From contig NZ_CAMYMK010000007.1 of assembly GCF_947259545.1 (NCBI RefSeq), positions 248,001-312,000 of the forward strand: a stretch of DNA of 64,000 bases, in the 5' to 3' direction. This document shows, in pieces, positions 1 through 9,486 of this stretch. The stretch's first letter is position 1; each line of letters starts with the position of its first letter. The notes under the pieces are model-generated. The model was not told the DNA's origin and did not search any database. It saw only the letters and a program-made list of their open reading frames with translations. A program made the position numbers and the translations under genes. Source of the stretch: an uncultured Marinobacter sp. (GTDB lineage Bacteria; Pseudomonadota; Gammaproteobacteria; Pseudomonadales; Oleiphilaceae).

Positions 1-733
1 CCTGGATCCGCTGACCGCTGAGGATGCGACCCGCAAGGCGGTCGCCAGGCTCATGCTCAACCGTTTCGGCAATACCCTGGATGATCTGGAGCGTAAACTT
101 CCGTTCTTCAAAGGTTCGGCGTTGATGTTTGCACCGGTGGGGCAGGCCAGGGTGTTACTGGATGACTTGCTGGTGGCGACCGCCATGGAGCACTTTCTGT
201 CGGACGGTCTGCCCCGTGACCGACAGCAGTTCGAAGCTAGGTTTGACAGTAAGCGGGGCGACTTCATTCCAGCGCTGGAGGAGGCGGACGAGCGGCTTCA
301 TCAGGCGATGAAGGGCTACCATGCTGTCGCCAAACAGCTAAAAGGCAAAATCAGCCTGGCGCAGGCGAACAGCATGGCCGATCTCAAGTTCCAGCTTCAA
401 AACCTCGTCTATCCCGGTTTTCTGGTTTCCACGCCCACCCCTTGGCTGGAACAGTTTGGCCGCTACTTCGAGGCCGCCGCCATCCGGTTCGAGAAAATGC
501 CCCGGGAAATGGGGCGTGAGCGGGAATTTCTCCACACGATTGAGCCGCTCTGGTCGCGCTATGCCAGCAAACAGGCGGAACAGCAGCGCCAGGGAGTGCG
601 GGATCCGGAACTGGTGCTGTATCGGTGGATGCTGGAGGAGTTCCGGGTGTCTTTCTTTGCCCAGCAACTGGGTACGGTCATTCCAGTGTCCGTAAAACGG
701 CTGGACCGCCAGTGGGAAAAGACCCGTGTCTGA
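1..733 (+). CDS. hrpA: ATP-dependent RNA helicase HrpA, C-terminal part (partial)
   Basis: The reading frame is open from the window edge (first full codon at 2) to a TGA at 731-733, so the 5' part lies outside. The roughly 243 visible residues resemble the C-terminal DUF3418 region of HrpA, a DEAH-box RNA helicase usually around 1300 residues long. Recognisable stretches include LKFQLQNLVYPGFL near the middle and the ending YRWMLEEFRVSFFAQQLGT. None of the helicase motifs is in view. In Escherichia coli HrpA acts on mRNA and on stalled ribosomes. The ATG at 53 is internal and should not be taken as the start. Confidence 0.88.
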   Translation, partial: LDPLTAEDATRKAVARLMLNRFGNTLDDLERKLPFFKGSALMFAPVGQARVLLDDLLVATAMEHFLSDGLPRDRQQFEARFDSKRGDFIPALEEADERLHQAMKGYHAVAKQLKGKISLAQANSMADLKFQLQNLVYPGFLVSTPTPWLEQFGRYFEAAAIRFEKMPREMGREREFLHTIEPLWSRYASKQAEQQRQGVRDPELVLYRWMLEEFRVSFFAQQLGTVIPVSVKRLDRQWEKTRV

Positions 734-834
734 GGCCTCCTTGGGCGCGAGCAAATTGTCAGGACTGTGTTACTATTTGGTGCATAAGCGGAATGTTCTT
801 TCATTTGTTTTCATTACCATGACGTGGGGTTAGC

Positions 835-1956
835 GTGATTAAAGCCGTCATCAGCGGAACCGGTCTGTATACACCGCCTGCAACCATCGACAACGACGAA
901 TTGGTGGAGGCGTTCAACGCCTTCGTAGAGATTCATAATAGCCAGCATGCCGACGAGATCGCCCGTGGCGATATGGAAGCGCTACAGCCTTCCTCCTCGA
1001 GCTTCATTGAAAAGGCATCCGGCATTAAACGTCGTCACGTGATCGACAAGAGTGGCATTCTTGATCCGGAGCGAATGGCGCCACGTATTCCCGACCGGGG
1101 AAACGACGAGCCGTCGGTACAATGTGATATGTCGGTTGCGGCCTGTAAGCAGGCCCTGGAGCAGGCCGGGAAGACTGCCGCGGACGTGGATGCGGTGATC
1201 GTTGCCTGTTCCAATATGCAGCGTCCTTATCCGGCCGTTTCCATTGAAGTCCAGGACGCATTGGGGATTGATGGCTTCGCCTACGATATGAATGTGGCAT
1301 GCAGTTCAGCCACGTTTGGCCTGCAGGCGGCGGTCAATTCCGTGGAAAACGGCAGCGCCCGCGCGGTGCTGGTGGTCAGTCCTGAGATTTGCTCCGGCCA
1401 CCTGAATTTCAGGGACCGCGACAGTCACTTCATTTTCGGCGATGCCTGTACCGCCATACTGGTGGAGCGTGAGGAAGATACGGCTTCGGGGCAGGGCTTT
1501 GAAATTCTTGGTACCAGTCTCAAGACCAAGTTTTCCAACAACATTCGCAATAACTTCGGCTTCCTGAACCGGGGCGACGAGTCAGGAATCGGCAAGCCGG
1601 ACAAGTTGTTCGTGCAGCAGGGTCGGAAGGTTTTCAAGGAAGTGTCCCCGCTGGTTGCGGAAACGATTCTGAATCAGCTTAAAGGGCTGTCGCTGGCACC
1701 TGAGGATCTGCGTCGCATGTGGTTGCATCAGGCAAATCTGAACATGAATCAGTTGATCGCCCGCAAGGTGCTGGGCCGTGACGCGGATACCGATGAGGCC
1801 CCGGTAATTCTCGATGAGTACGCCAACACCAGTTCCGCAGGTTCCATCATTGCCTTCCATAAACACAAGGATGACCTGAAGTCCGGTGACCTGGGTGTGA
1901 TCTGTTCTTTCGGCGCGGGTTACTCTATCGGCAGCGTGGTGGTACGCCGCCGATAA
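835..1956 (+). CDS. Beta-ketoacyl-ACP synthase III family protein (FabH-like, 373 aa)
   Basis: This is a thiolase-fold condensing enzyme of the FabH family. The Cys-His-Asn catalytic triad is visible: Cys156 in NVACSSATFG, His298 in WLHQANLN and Asn330 in EYANTSSAG. At 373 residues it is longer than classical FabH (about 320) and has an insert after residue 30, as in the Pseudomonas PA3286-type enzymes, which feed acyl-CoA from beta-oxidation into fatty acid synthesis. The exact acyl substrate here is an inference. The start is GTG, with a GGGG ribosome-binding stretch just upstream. It stands alone, 101 bases after hrpA, and converges on the thioesterase gene. Confidence 0.88.
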   Translation: MIKAVISGTGLYTPPATIDNDELVEAFNAFVEIHNSQHADEIARGDMEALQPSSSSFIEKASGIKRRHVIDKSGILDPERMAPRIPDRGNDEPSVQCDMSVAACKQALEQAGKTAADVDAVIVACSNMQRPYPAVSIEVQDALGIDGFAYDMNVACSSATFGLQAAVNSVENGSARAVLVVSPEICSGHLNFRDRDSHFIFGDACTAILVEREEDTASGQGFEILGTSLKTKFSNNIRNNFGFLNRGDESGIGKPDKLFVQQGRKVFKEVSPLVAETILNQLKGLSLAPEDLRRMWLHQANLNMNQLIARKVLGRDADTDEAPVILDEYANTSSAGSIIAFHKHKDDLKSGDLGVICSFGAGYSIGSVVVRRR

Positions 1957-1969
1957 CAGAACCTGCCAT

Positions 1970-2377
1970 CTACTCCGCTGCCAGAGCCCTGAGTGTGTCT
2001 GGCAGTCGGGTTGATGAGCGGTTCACCCGGTCGAACCAGACAATCTTGGCGTAACCCTCGGCATACAGCTCCCCCGTTTCGGCGTCCGTCAGGGTATGGT
2101 ACGTATCCAGACTGGAATTACCGGCCTTGTCGGCGTATGTTTTCACCACAACGGTGGCGGGGTGGTTCAGTTCTTTCAGAAAGGTGGCGCTGGTCTTTAT
2201 AATGATCGGGCCATCGGCTGCCTCGGGACCGCCTAATTCAAGGGATCCTAGCCATACGATCCGGGCTTCCTCGAAGAATCGGAAGAAGACCGTATTGTTG
2301 GCGTGGCCGTAAGCATCCATATCTCCCCAGCGAAGGGGGACGGACAAGGTGTTGACTAGATTTCCCGGTACTGACAT
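1970..2377 (-). CDS. Acyl-CoA thioesterase, 4HBT hotdog family (135 aa)
   Basis: A small hotdog-fold thioesterase of the 4-hydroxybenzoyl-CoA thioesterase/YbgC class, which cleaves acyl-CoA thioesters in the cytoplasm. The family signature is visible near the N-terminus as RWGDMDAYGHANN followed by FFRFFEEAR, with the catalytic Asp in the first motif. The start at 2377 is chosen because GGAGGAAC lies 3 bases upstream of that ATG; a further in-frame start 90 bases upstream would add 30 unlike residues. It is divergent from mlaA across 92 bases. The natural substrate cannot be told from sequence. Confidence 0.85.
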   Translation of the reverse strand: MSVPGNLVNTLSVPLRWGDMDAYGHANNTVFFRFFEEARIVWLGSLELGGPEAADGPIIIKTSATFLKELNHPATVVVKTYADKAGNSSLDTYHTLTDAETGELYAEGYAKIVWFDRVNRSSTRLPDTLRALAAE

Positions 2378-2469
2378 CGGGTTCCTCCGAACCTGAGAGC
2401 GAATAAAAAGAAAAACAGAGCCGGTATTTTCGACGAACTGAAACGGATTTAACAACCTCAGGCTCAAAA

Positions 2470-3255
2470 ATGACAGATTATTTTTCCCGGTGCCGGACGT
2501 TTGGAATGGTTTTGGCCGCTCTCATTGGATTTGTGGGAGGTGCTGCGCAGGTGGCCGCCCAGAACGTGCAGGAACCCGCTCCGGAAATGTCCGGTCCGGT
2601 GGATGAAAGTGATCCTTATGAAAGCTGGAATCGCAAGGTCTATTCCTTTAATGAGACTATAGATAACTGGTTCCTGAGGCCGGTGGCCCAGACGTACCGG
2701 ACGGTGATGCCAGGGTTCGCTGACCGTGCCGTGACCAATTTTTTCAATAACCTCACAGAAATTCGGAATTTCGCAAACAGTCTGTTCCAGCTCAAAGCGG
2801 AGTCCGCTGTGGTCGCAGCTGGCCGGTTCACCTACAACACTGTGTTCGGACTGGGAGGGTTGATAGACGTCGCTACCGCTTTTGATCTCCCGGAGCGTCC
2901 GGAGGATTTCGGTCAGACCCTGGGATACTGGGGCGCCGATTCGGGTCCATACCTGATGCTGCCATTCCTGGGGCCGTCCAATCCCAGGGATTTTGTCGGG
3001 CTTGGCACTGACATTCTGGTTCTTCCGTCCGCCTGGGATGCCGTAGAGGAGCCGGACGTTTACTTCGCCAGAGCTGTGCAGATCGTGGATAAACGGGCCG
3101 ATCTGATCCCGGCGGAAGGCTTTATGTCGGGGGATGGCTATACTTTCGTCAGGAACGCGTATCTGCAACGCAGGGAATACCTGATCAACGATGGTAAGAC
3201 GATGTCGGACCCGTTTGCAGATGAAGATGATGATCTGATGCTGGAAGATTTCTGA
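2470..3255 (+). CDS. mlaA: MlaA (VacJ) family outer-membrane lipid-asymmetry protein
   Basis: This is the MlaA/VacJ family, the outer-membrane part of the Mla system that removes misplaced phospholipids from the outer leaflet together with a porin and the MlaFEDB transporter. Family landmarks are DPYESWNRKVYSFNE, the stretch FFNNLTEIRNFANSL, and GYWGADSGPYLMLPFLGPSNPRD. The N-terminus is a signal peptide (hydrophobic FGMVLAALIGFVGG, then a likely cut after AQVAAQ). Unlike the E. coli protein there is no lipobox cysteine after the hydrophobic core, so it may not be lipidated. An acidic C-terminal tail follows. No other mla gene is in the window. The patatin gene follows after 5 bases. Confidence 0.9.
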   Translation: MTDYFSRCRTFGMVLAALIGFVGGAAQVAAQNVQEPAPEMSGPVDESDPYESWNRKVYSFNETIDNWFLRPVAQTYRTVMPGFADRAVTNFFNNLTEIRNFANSLFQLKAESAVVAAGRFTYNTVFGLGGLIDVATAFDLPERPEDFGQTLGYWGADSGPYLMLPFLGPSNPRDFVGLGTDILVLPSAWDAVEEPDVYFARAVQIVDKRADLIPAEGFMSGDGYTFVRNAYLQRREYLINDGKTMSDPFADEDDDLMLEDF

Positions 3256-3260
3256 CCGCG

Positions 3261-4748
3261 ATGACCGATGACCGCATTCGCAAGTTTCGGAAAATGCTGG
3301 CTGAGGCGCCCAATTACGAGGTATGGAAAGCCGCGGCACTCGAACTCGACTTCCTTGAGGGGAACGTGGAGTGGAAAGAGGAATTTGTTTCCGATCTCTA
3401 TCACTATGAGCTGATCTATGACCGGCTCAGCAACCTTCGCCAGTATCGACAGCAGAATGATTTCGAACGGTTGAAGCGAGCGCTGCGGGAAGGACTTCAT
3501 CACGATCTCGGCAACATGGGTAACGCAGCCCTCTATAGCCGTTCCCGCGTAGGTACCAAGCACCTGGTGGAGGAGTACATTACCCAGGTGTGTGAAGCGC
3601 TGGATTTCCTCTGTGATCATCCTGTGCCCGGCTTCCCGGTGTCCGAGAAACTGCAGTTCTTCCGCGATACCCTGACCAGTTACGGTCGCCCAACGCTGTT
3701 GCTCAGCGGCGGGGCGACGCTGGGCATGTTCCATTTTGGGGTGATCAAGGCATTGTGGGAAAAGGGGCTCTTGCCCCAGGTGATAGCGGGCTCCAGTATC
3801 GGTGCGATCATCGCCGGAATACTGGGTGTCCATACCGATGCGGAAGTTCCCGAAATGCTGGTCCCGGAGAACCACCACCTGAAAGCCTGGAAGTGGCGCG
3901 GTCTGATCAGTGCGATGCAGGGGGACGGGCTTATGGACCAGGACCAGTTGAAAGCCTGTCTGAGAGCGAATATCGGTGAGTACACGTTCGAGGAGGCATT
4001 CCAGCGCACCGGTCGCTCCATCAATGTCAGCGTATCGCCGGTGCAGGCGCATCAGAAGGCACGGCTATTGTGCGGATATACTTCGCCCTATCTTCTGGTG
4101 TGGAGTGCAGCCCTGGCCAGTGCAGCGGTACCGGGCATTTACCCACCGGTGACCCTGATGAAGAAGGACATGCACGGAAACGAGCTGCCTTACACCTCCC
4201 GATTGAAATTCGTGGATGGATCGGTCGTCAGTGACCTGCCCATTGAACGTCTGATGCACCTTTATGACGTGAACTTCACCATTGTCAGCCAGACCAATCC
4301 CCACGTTGTGCCGTTCCTCAATCGACGTGGTCGGGACGAAAAGCTAAGTCTCGTAAATCTGCCAATGCACTTGTTGAAATCCGAAATCCAGTTCCACGGG
4401 CAGGGACTGTTTGATTATCTCCGGAAACGGGTTCGCCCGGAGATCATGCGCCAGATGTCGGGGCAGCTGTATACCATCATGGCCCAGCGTTATTCCGGTG
4501 ATGTCACCATCGCACCGTCATACCGGCTGCGGGATTTTCGGCGTATGCTGGCGAACCCGGAGCCTGAGTATGTCCGGGAAATGATCCTGGCCGGTGAACG
4601 TGCGACCTGGCCAAAGATTTCGATGATCCGCTCCCATGCCCGTATCTCCAAGACCCTTGAGCGTTGTGTCCGGCGACTCAAACAGCAGCAAAAGCGGGTA
4701 AACGCCGAGCTCAGACTGGTAAGCAATGCAGATTCCGGGTCCTCCTGA
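3261..4748 (+). CDS. DUF3336 / patatin-like phospholipase (495 aa)
   Basis: A serine lipase of the patatin superfamily with the N-terminal DUF3336 domain found in the yeast TGL3/4/5 triacylglycerol lipase group. The oxyanion region is GGATLGMFHFG at about residue 150. The nucleophile elbow GSSIG has Ser near residue 179, and the catalytic Asp of the Ser-Asp dyad is in FVDGSVVSDLP near residue 318. No signal peptide is visible, so it is probably cytoplasmic or membrane-associated. Its 5-base spacing from mlaA suggests co-transcription and a link to membrane lipid turnover, which is inference. Confidence 0.88.
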   Translation: MTDDRIRKFRKMLAEAPNYEVWKAAALELDFLEGNVEWKEEFVSDLYHYELIYDRLSNLRQYRQQNDFERLKRALREGLHHDLGNMGNAALYSRSRVGTKHLVEEYITQVCEALDFLCDHPVPGFPVSEKLQFFRDTLTSYGRPTLLLSGGATLGMFHFGVIKALWEKGLLPQVIAGSSIGAIIAGILGVHTDAEVPEMLVPENHHLKAWKWRGLISAMQGDGLMDQDQLKACLRANIGEYTFEEAFQRTGRSINVSVSPVQAHQKARLLCGYTSPYLLVWSAALASAAVPGIYPPVTLMKKDMHGNELPYTSRLKFVDGSVVSDLPIERLMHLYDVNFTIVSQTNPHVVPFLNRRGRDEKLSLVNLPMHLLKSEIQFHGQGLFDYLRKRVRPEIMRQMSGQLYTIMAQRYSGDVTIAPSYRLRDFRRMLANPEPEYVREMILAGERATWPKISMIRSHARISKTLERCVRRLKQQQKRVNAELRLVSNADSGSS

Positions 4749-4860
4749 GATGACATCTCCCGGAGCCGGGCGGTATGATACCGCGATGGCCGGGAAGCCT
4801 TCTGGGGAATCGCCCCCACTGACTTCCGCAAGCTCCGTTTGAGCACCTGACTGGACTCTC

Positions 4861-6570
4861 ATGTACTACGAATTTTTCGGTTTTCGGGAACCCCCGTTTT
4901 CGATTGCTCCGGACCCCCGTTATCTGTTTCTGAGCGAGCGTCATAAAGAGGCGCTCGCTCACCTGATGTACGGCGTCCAGGGGCAGGGGGGCTTTATTGT
5001 GATTACCGGTGAGGTGGGCACCGGTAAGACCACCGTGAGCCGGTGTTTTATCGAGAACGTCCCGGATCATGTCGATATTGCGTTGATCCTCAACCCCCGG
5101 CTATCAGCCAGGGAGCTGTTGTCCTCCATTTGTGATGAACTCGAGATTCCCCATCCGGTCGGGGCCAGCATCAAGCAGTTGGTAGACCTGATCAACGCCG
5201 ACTTGCTCAAGGCCCACGGCGCAGGGCGTCACAAGGTTCTGATGATCGACGAGGCCCAGAACCTGTCTGCCGACGTGCTTGAACAGCTTCGGCTGTTAAC
5301 CAATCTGGAAACGGCAGAGAAAAAACTGCTTCAGATCGTCCTGCTGGGCCAGCCAGAACTTCAGGAACTGCTGGCGAGGCCGGAACTACGTCAGCTAAAT
5401 CAGCGTGTTACCGCACGTTACCACCTGGATTCCCTGGGCAGGGATGAGCTTCCGGGGTATCTGAGGTATCGCCTCGGTGTCGCGGGTCTCAGAGCGGATA
5501 TATTCACCGGCGGTGCTGTTAAAACACTGTTCAAGGTCAGTAACGGCATCCCCCGGTTGATCAACCTGATCAGCGACCGCGCGTTACTCGGAGCTTACGC
5601 CGAAGGTGAACATGTCATTACCGCGAAACATATTCGCACCGCGGCGAAAGAGGTCAACGGTGGCCATTTTGCGGCTGCGCAGAAGGTAGCAGGGGGCGGT
5701 AATAACCGGTCCCGATATCTTGCCCTGGTTGCGTCGGTGCTGGTCGCCGTTGCCGGCACTGCCTGGTTGTTGGAGCGTTGGCAGGTAGGCGCGGAGGCTT
5801 CAACTCCATTAGCCGGGGAGCAGAGCTTAGCCGTTACCGGTACCATTGAGCGTGTAGATACTGAACCCGCCCCGGCACCCAAGACGTCGGAGCCGGAACC
5901 AGAACCAGAACCAGAGCCCGTAACGGAACCTATCCTGTCGTTTGAATTCGACACCCACGGTCAGTCACAGGTCAGTGCTTTCCGCGGCTTGTTTGAACTT
6001 TGGGGGATTGACTATGTACCTTCCGATAACCCCGATCCCTGCATTTTTGCCCGGATTGAGGGGCTATCCTGTCTTCAGCGACAAGGCACGCGCCGAAGCC
6101 TTGAGCGGCTGAATCGACCGGCCATTCTTGAGCTTCGCAACCCGCAAGGGCAGCGTCGATATGTCACCGTCCGACATCTCAAAGAGAAACAGGCTGTTGT
6201 GGTGACACCCGGAGGCTCGGAGGTCTTCCCGTTTGATTCCCTTGAAGCCTTCTGGTTCGGCGAATTCACGGTATTGTGGCAGTTACCCCCCTATATGGAT
6301 GATAGCGATGAGAATACCGACACCAGCACAGAGCAGCTGTGGCTGAGCTCCCGGATGATGGAGCTGGCAGACCTGCTGGCCAGTGGGCGCGAGCAAAGCG
6401 ACCAGGTCAAGCGTATGGAGACCGAAGAGCAGGTGCGCTGGTATCAGGACCAAAAAGGACTCGTGGTGGATGGTATTGCCGGCGCTATGACTCTCATTCA
6501 GATTACCAACGATCTGAATGAAGACGTCCCACGGCTGGTGACGGTTGATGCCTTGTGGGAGGATAACTGA
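4861..6570 (+). CDS. exeA: ExeA/GspA-type AAA ATPase with peptidoglycan-binding end
   Basis: ExeA/GspA proteins, with ExeB, use ATP to help place the type II secretion secretin across the peptidoglycan. The start MYYEFFGFREPPFSIAPDPR is typical. Walker A is GEVGTGKTT at about residues 50-58 and Walker B is VLMIDEAQN at about 126-134. One membrane helix sits near residues 283-305. It is followed by a Pro/Glu-rich periplasmic linker and a C-terminal peptidoglycan-binding-like repeat (QVRWYQDQKGLVVDGIAG, near 525). The stop overlaps the start of exeB by one base. No secretin or other type II secretion gene is in the window, so the partner apparatus must be elsewhere. Confidence 0.9.
   Translation: MYYEFFGFREPPFSIAPDPRYLFLSERHKEALAHLMYGVQGQGGFIVITGEVGTGKTTVSRCFIENVPDHVDIALILNPRLSARELLSSICDELEIPHPVGASIKQLVDLINADLLKAHGAGRHKVLMIDEAQNLSADVLEQLRLLTNLETAEKKLLQIVLLGQPELQELLARPELRQLNQRVTARYHLDSLGRDELPGYLRYRLGVAGLRADIFTGGAVKTLFKVSNGIPRLINLISDRALLGAYAEGEHVITAKHIRTAAKEVNGGHFAAAQKVAGGGNNRSRYLALVASVLVAVAGTAWLLERWQVGAEASTPLAGEQSLAVTGTIERVDTEPAPAPKTSEPEPEPEPEPVTEPILSFEFDTHGQSQVSAFRGLFELWGIDYVPSDNPDPCIFARIEGLSCLQRQGTRRSLERLNRPAILELRNPQGQRRYVTVRHLKEKQAVVVTPGGSEVFPFDSLEAFWFGEFTVLWQLPPYMDDSDENTDTSTEQLWLSSRMMELADLLASGREQSDQVKRMETEEQVRWYQDQKGLVVDGIAGAMTLIQITNDLNEDVPRLVTVDALWEDN
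5890..5919 (+). repeat. Short in-frame 6-base tandem repeat in exeA
   Basis: Three exact copies of GAACCA (5896-5913), flanked by GAGCCG and GAGCCC, encode a run of Glu-Pro pairs in the periplasmic linker of ExeA. In-frame slippage here would only change linker length. Confidence 0.7.
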
Positions 6571-7286
6571 TGTCCTACATCCTGGATGCGCTGCGGAAGT
6601 CGGAGACAGAACGTCGTCAGGGCAAGGTGCCTGATCTCGGTCAACAGGTGCAACTTATTCATAAGCCCCGAAAGAGGTCGGTATCCGCGGCTGTTTGGGT
6701 GGCGATTGCGTTGATCATTAATGCGGCAGTCCTGGCGGTGATTTTCTGGCCGGGGAACATCACCTCGGTCGGTAGCGAGCCAGATGTGTCCGCCGGTGAG
6801 CCTGGTGTGCAAGCCGCCGAGCCAGAAACAACGACGGAGCCCCGCCAAACCGCTAGTCAGGATCAGCCCCCTGAGCCAGACACCGCCGAGCCCGTACCAG
6901 CTCCGCCCGCTGAAGAGCCGGTGGATGCCATAGCAGAGAGTGGGGGAGGCGAACCCCGTGTTCGTCCGACAGTGATCGTACCCAACCGGACGGTGGTCGA
7001 TCCCGTTCAAACTCAGCCCGAGCAGGAGCCAGTAGGCCGCGTGCCCCACCTGGTTGAATTACCCTTGCCGTTCCAGAAGAGTATTCCCGATTTGATTTTT
7101 AACAGCCATATTTACTCGTCAGAACCCAGTGCCCGACGGGTAATGATCAACAATCAATACATGCGGACCGGCGACAGTTTCTCCGGTATCCGTGTTGAGC
7201 GCATCACTGAAGAGGGTGTGGTGCTCAGCAAAAATGGCCGCCAGTTCCGCGTCGGTGTGGTTCGTGACTGGATGAGCCCCCGCTGA
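6570..7286 (+). CDS. exeB: ExeB/GspB-type protein (general secretion pathway protein B)
   Basis: The N-terminus MSYILDALRKSETERRQGKVPDL is the recognisable GspB/ExeB signature. A membrane helix follows at about residues 38-58, then a Pro/Glu-rich periplasmic linker and a C-terminal globular domain (SRRVMINN-like region, residues about 170-235) as in the T2SSB family. ExeB works with ExeA to install the type II secretin. The ATG shares one base with the exeA stop, and its own stop shares one base with the dinG start, so translation of all three is probably coupled. Confidence 0.88.
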   Translation: MSYILDALRKSETERRQGKVPDLGQQVQLIHKPRKRSVSAAVWVAIALIINAAVLAVIFWPGNITSVGSEPDVSAGEPGVQAAEPETTTEPRQTASQDQPPEPDTAEPVPAPPAEEPVDAIAESGGGEPRVRPTVIVPNRTVVDPVQTQPEQEPVGRVPHLVELPLPFQKSIPDLIFNSHIYSSEPSARRVMINNQYMRTGDSFSGIRVERITEEGVVLSKNGRQFRVGVVRDWMSPR

Positions 7287-9481
7287 TGGCCCTGACAGAC
7301 GACACCAAGCAGCAGATTCAACAGGCTTACCGCGATGTCCTGGCCGGAAAAGACATTCGTGCCCGTTACGGCCAGCGGCTGATGATTGCGGAAATCGCCC
7401 GTTACATGGGCGACATCACCGATAATGACGGACAGCGAACGTCGCCGCCGTCCGCCTGTGTTGTGGAGGCTGGAACTGGTACCGGTAAAACCCTGGCGTA
7501 CCTGATCGCCGCCATCCCTGTGGCCAAAGCCCTGGGCAAGACCCTGGTGATCTCGACCGCGACGGTGGCACTGCAGGACCAGATTGTTCACAAGGACCTG
7601 CCGGATCTCAAGAAACACAGCAAGATGGACTTCACCTGGACCCTGGCCAAGGGAAGAGGGCGCTATCTCTGCATGTCCCGCCTGGAAGCCCGTCTCCATG
7701 ACGAGGGCAACGGCGACAGCGATACCATGCCATTGTTTCTGCTGGACGGCCCTGGTAACGAGGAACCCGGGACCCGTGCCTTCTTCGAAGACATGCTGGC
7801 CAGCTACGGTTCCCGGACCTGGGACGGTGACAGGGACCACTGGCCGGATCAGATTCCCGATGATATCTGGCGTCAGGTCACCACCGACCACCGTCAGTGC
7901 ACCAACCGCCACTGCAGCTACTTTGATAGCTGCGCGTTCTTTGACGCCCGAAAAGACCTGGACGACGCCGATATTGTGGTCGCGAACCACGACCTGGTCC
8001 TGGCTGATCTTGCCCTCGGCGGGGGTGCCATCCTGCCCGAGCCGGAGAACGCCCTGTTTATCTTTGACGAGGCCCATCACCTCCCGGACAAGGCGTTGAA
8101 CCACTTTGCCGCATCGGTTCCGCTGAATGCGACCCGCCAATGGCTCAAACAGCTGTCCCAGGCATTGGGGAAAATGCAGCCTTTCCTGGCGCCGGCCACT
8201 CAGGCAGCCAAGACCATTGATCGCGTCAGCGAAGCGTCCCGGGGCGTTGATGTGGCCCTGACCGAGGTTTACAGCGAAGCGGAGCAGAATACTGGCTGGG
8301 AGTTCAGCGAAGAGCGCCGCTCGGCACAGTGGCGATATCCGGAAGGCGAGTTGCCGGAAGTCCTGGCCGGCCTGGCCGCCAACGCACGGCTCGCGACGGC
8401 AAGCCTGGTGCGACAGCTTGGTGTGTTGGTGGATGAACTGCAGAAGGCATTTGATGAGCGCAAAGAACACGATGTCGACCGGGAGACCGCGGAGTCCTGG
8501 TACCCGGTCATCGGCTCGTTTCATGCCCGTGCGGAAGACCAACTCCGTCTCTGGGCGGCTTGGTGCGAAGCCACGGGCCCTCAACCCGTTGAAAGTGAAG
8601 ACGATGCTCAGGGTGAGGAAATCACCGTAAAACCCAAGCTGAAGAGTCCGCCGCCGGCTCGCTGGGCGGTTCGCCAGAGGTGGGATCACGCCGAGGACAT
8701 TACCCTGTACAGCAGCCCGGTATTGGCGGACAACCTGCTGTATGCACGGCTGTGGTCCCGGGCTTATGGCGCGGTTCTGACCAGTGCCACGTTGACCGCT
8801 CTTGGTCGCTTTGATCGGTTGCAGGCACGAGCTGGTCTTCCTGAGGCCAGTCGTTTCCTCGTGGTTCCCAGTTCCTTTCGCTACGCCGAGATGGCCACTG
8901 TGGAGGTGCCCGCCATGACGGCGATGCCGAGTGATGATGCTTTCACCGATGCGCTGGTGTCACGGCTGCCTGATCTTTGGGTCGGCGAGAAGGCAACCCT
9001 GGTGCTGTTCACGGCCCGTCGTCAGATGCAACTGGTGCGGGATGCCTTGGCGCCGGAGTATCCTGACCTGATCATTACCCAGGACGATATGGCCAAGGGG
9101 GAGGTGCTGCGTCAACACTGCAGCCGTGTGGACGAGGGGCGCCCCAGTGTCCTTTTCGGGGTCGCCAGTTTTGCTGAAGGCATCGACCTGCCGGGTAAAT
9201 ACCTTGGGCACGTGGTTATCACCCGGCTGCCATTCTCCGTGCCGGATGACCCGATAGAAGCCAGTCTGGCCGAATGGGTCTCCCAAAGGGGCGGCAACCC
9301 GTTTATGGAAATCACCGTACCGGATGCGTCCATCAAACTGGTTCAGGCGGTCGGTCGTTTGCTGAGGACTGAGCAGGACACCGGTCGGGTAACCATCCTT
9401 GACCGGCGTATCGTTACCCGACGCTACGGTCAGTTGCTGTTGGATGCATTGCCACCATTTCGACGTATCATTGAGCAGTAG
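7286..9481 (+). CDS. dinG: ATP-dependent DNA helicase DinG
   Basis: An XPD-like superfamily 2 helicase that unwinds DNA 5'-3' and resolves R-loops and other structures. Walker A is EAGTGTGKT (residues about 62-70) and the DEAH box is in FIFDEAHHL near residue 262. The four-cysteine 4Fe-4S region is visible as one Cys in GRYLCMSR (near 129) and three in QCTNRHCSYFDSC (near 205-216). C-terminal motif VI appears as QAVGRLLRTEQDTGR. The length of 731 residues is normal for the long DinG form. Being coupled to exeAB is unusual, and no LexA-type box is visible immediately upstream because the start lies inside exeB. Confidence 0.93.
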   Translation: MALTDDTKQQIQQAYRDVLAGKDIRARYGQRLMIAEIARYMGDITDNDGQRTSPPSACVVEAGTGTGKTLAYLIAAIPVAKALGKTLVISTATVALQDQIVHKDLPDLKKHSKMDFTWTLAKGRGRYLCMSRLEARLHDEGNGDSDTMPLFLLDGPGNEEPGTRAFFEDMLASYGSRTWDGDRDHWPDQIPDDIWRQVTTDHRQCTNRHCSYFDSCAFFDARKDLDDADIVVANHDLVLADLALGGGAILPEPENALFIFDEAHHLPDKALNHFAASVPLNATRQWLKQLSQALGKMQPFLAPATQAAKTIDRVSEASRGVDVALTEVYSEAEQNTGWEFSEERRSAQWRYPEGELPEVLAGLAANARLATASLVRQLGVLVDELQKAFDERKEHDVDRETAESWYPVIGSFHARAEDQLRLWAAWCEATGPQPVESEDDAQGEEITVKPKLKSPPPARWAVRQRWDHAEDITLYSSPVLADNLLYARLWSRAYGAVLTSATLTALGRFDRLQARAGLPEASRFLVVPSSFRYAEMATVEVPAMTAMPSDDAFTDALVSRLPDLWVGEKATLVLFTARRQMQLVRDALAPEYPDLIITQDDMAKGEVLRQHCSRVDEGRPSVLFGVASFAEGIDLPGKYLGHVVITRLPFSVPDDPIEASLAEWVSQRGGNPFMEITVPDASIKLVQAVGRLLRTEQDTGRVTILDRRIVTRRYGQLLLDALPPFRRIIEQ

Positions 9482-9486
9482 GCCAT

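Noticed and set aside
7154..8689. Long open frame on the minus strand (511 codons)
   Set aside because: It lies wholly antisense to exeB/dinG, its translation has no recognisable family, and it is an artefact of GC-rich codon use on the real strand.
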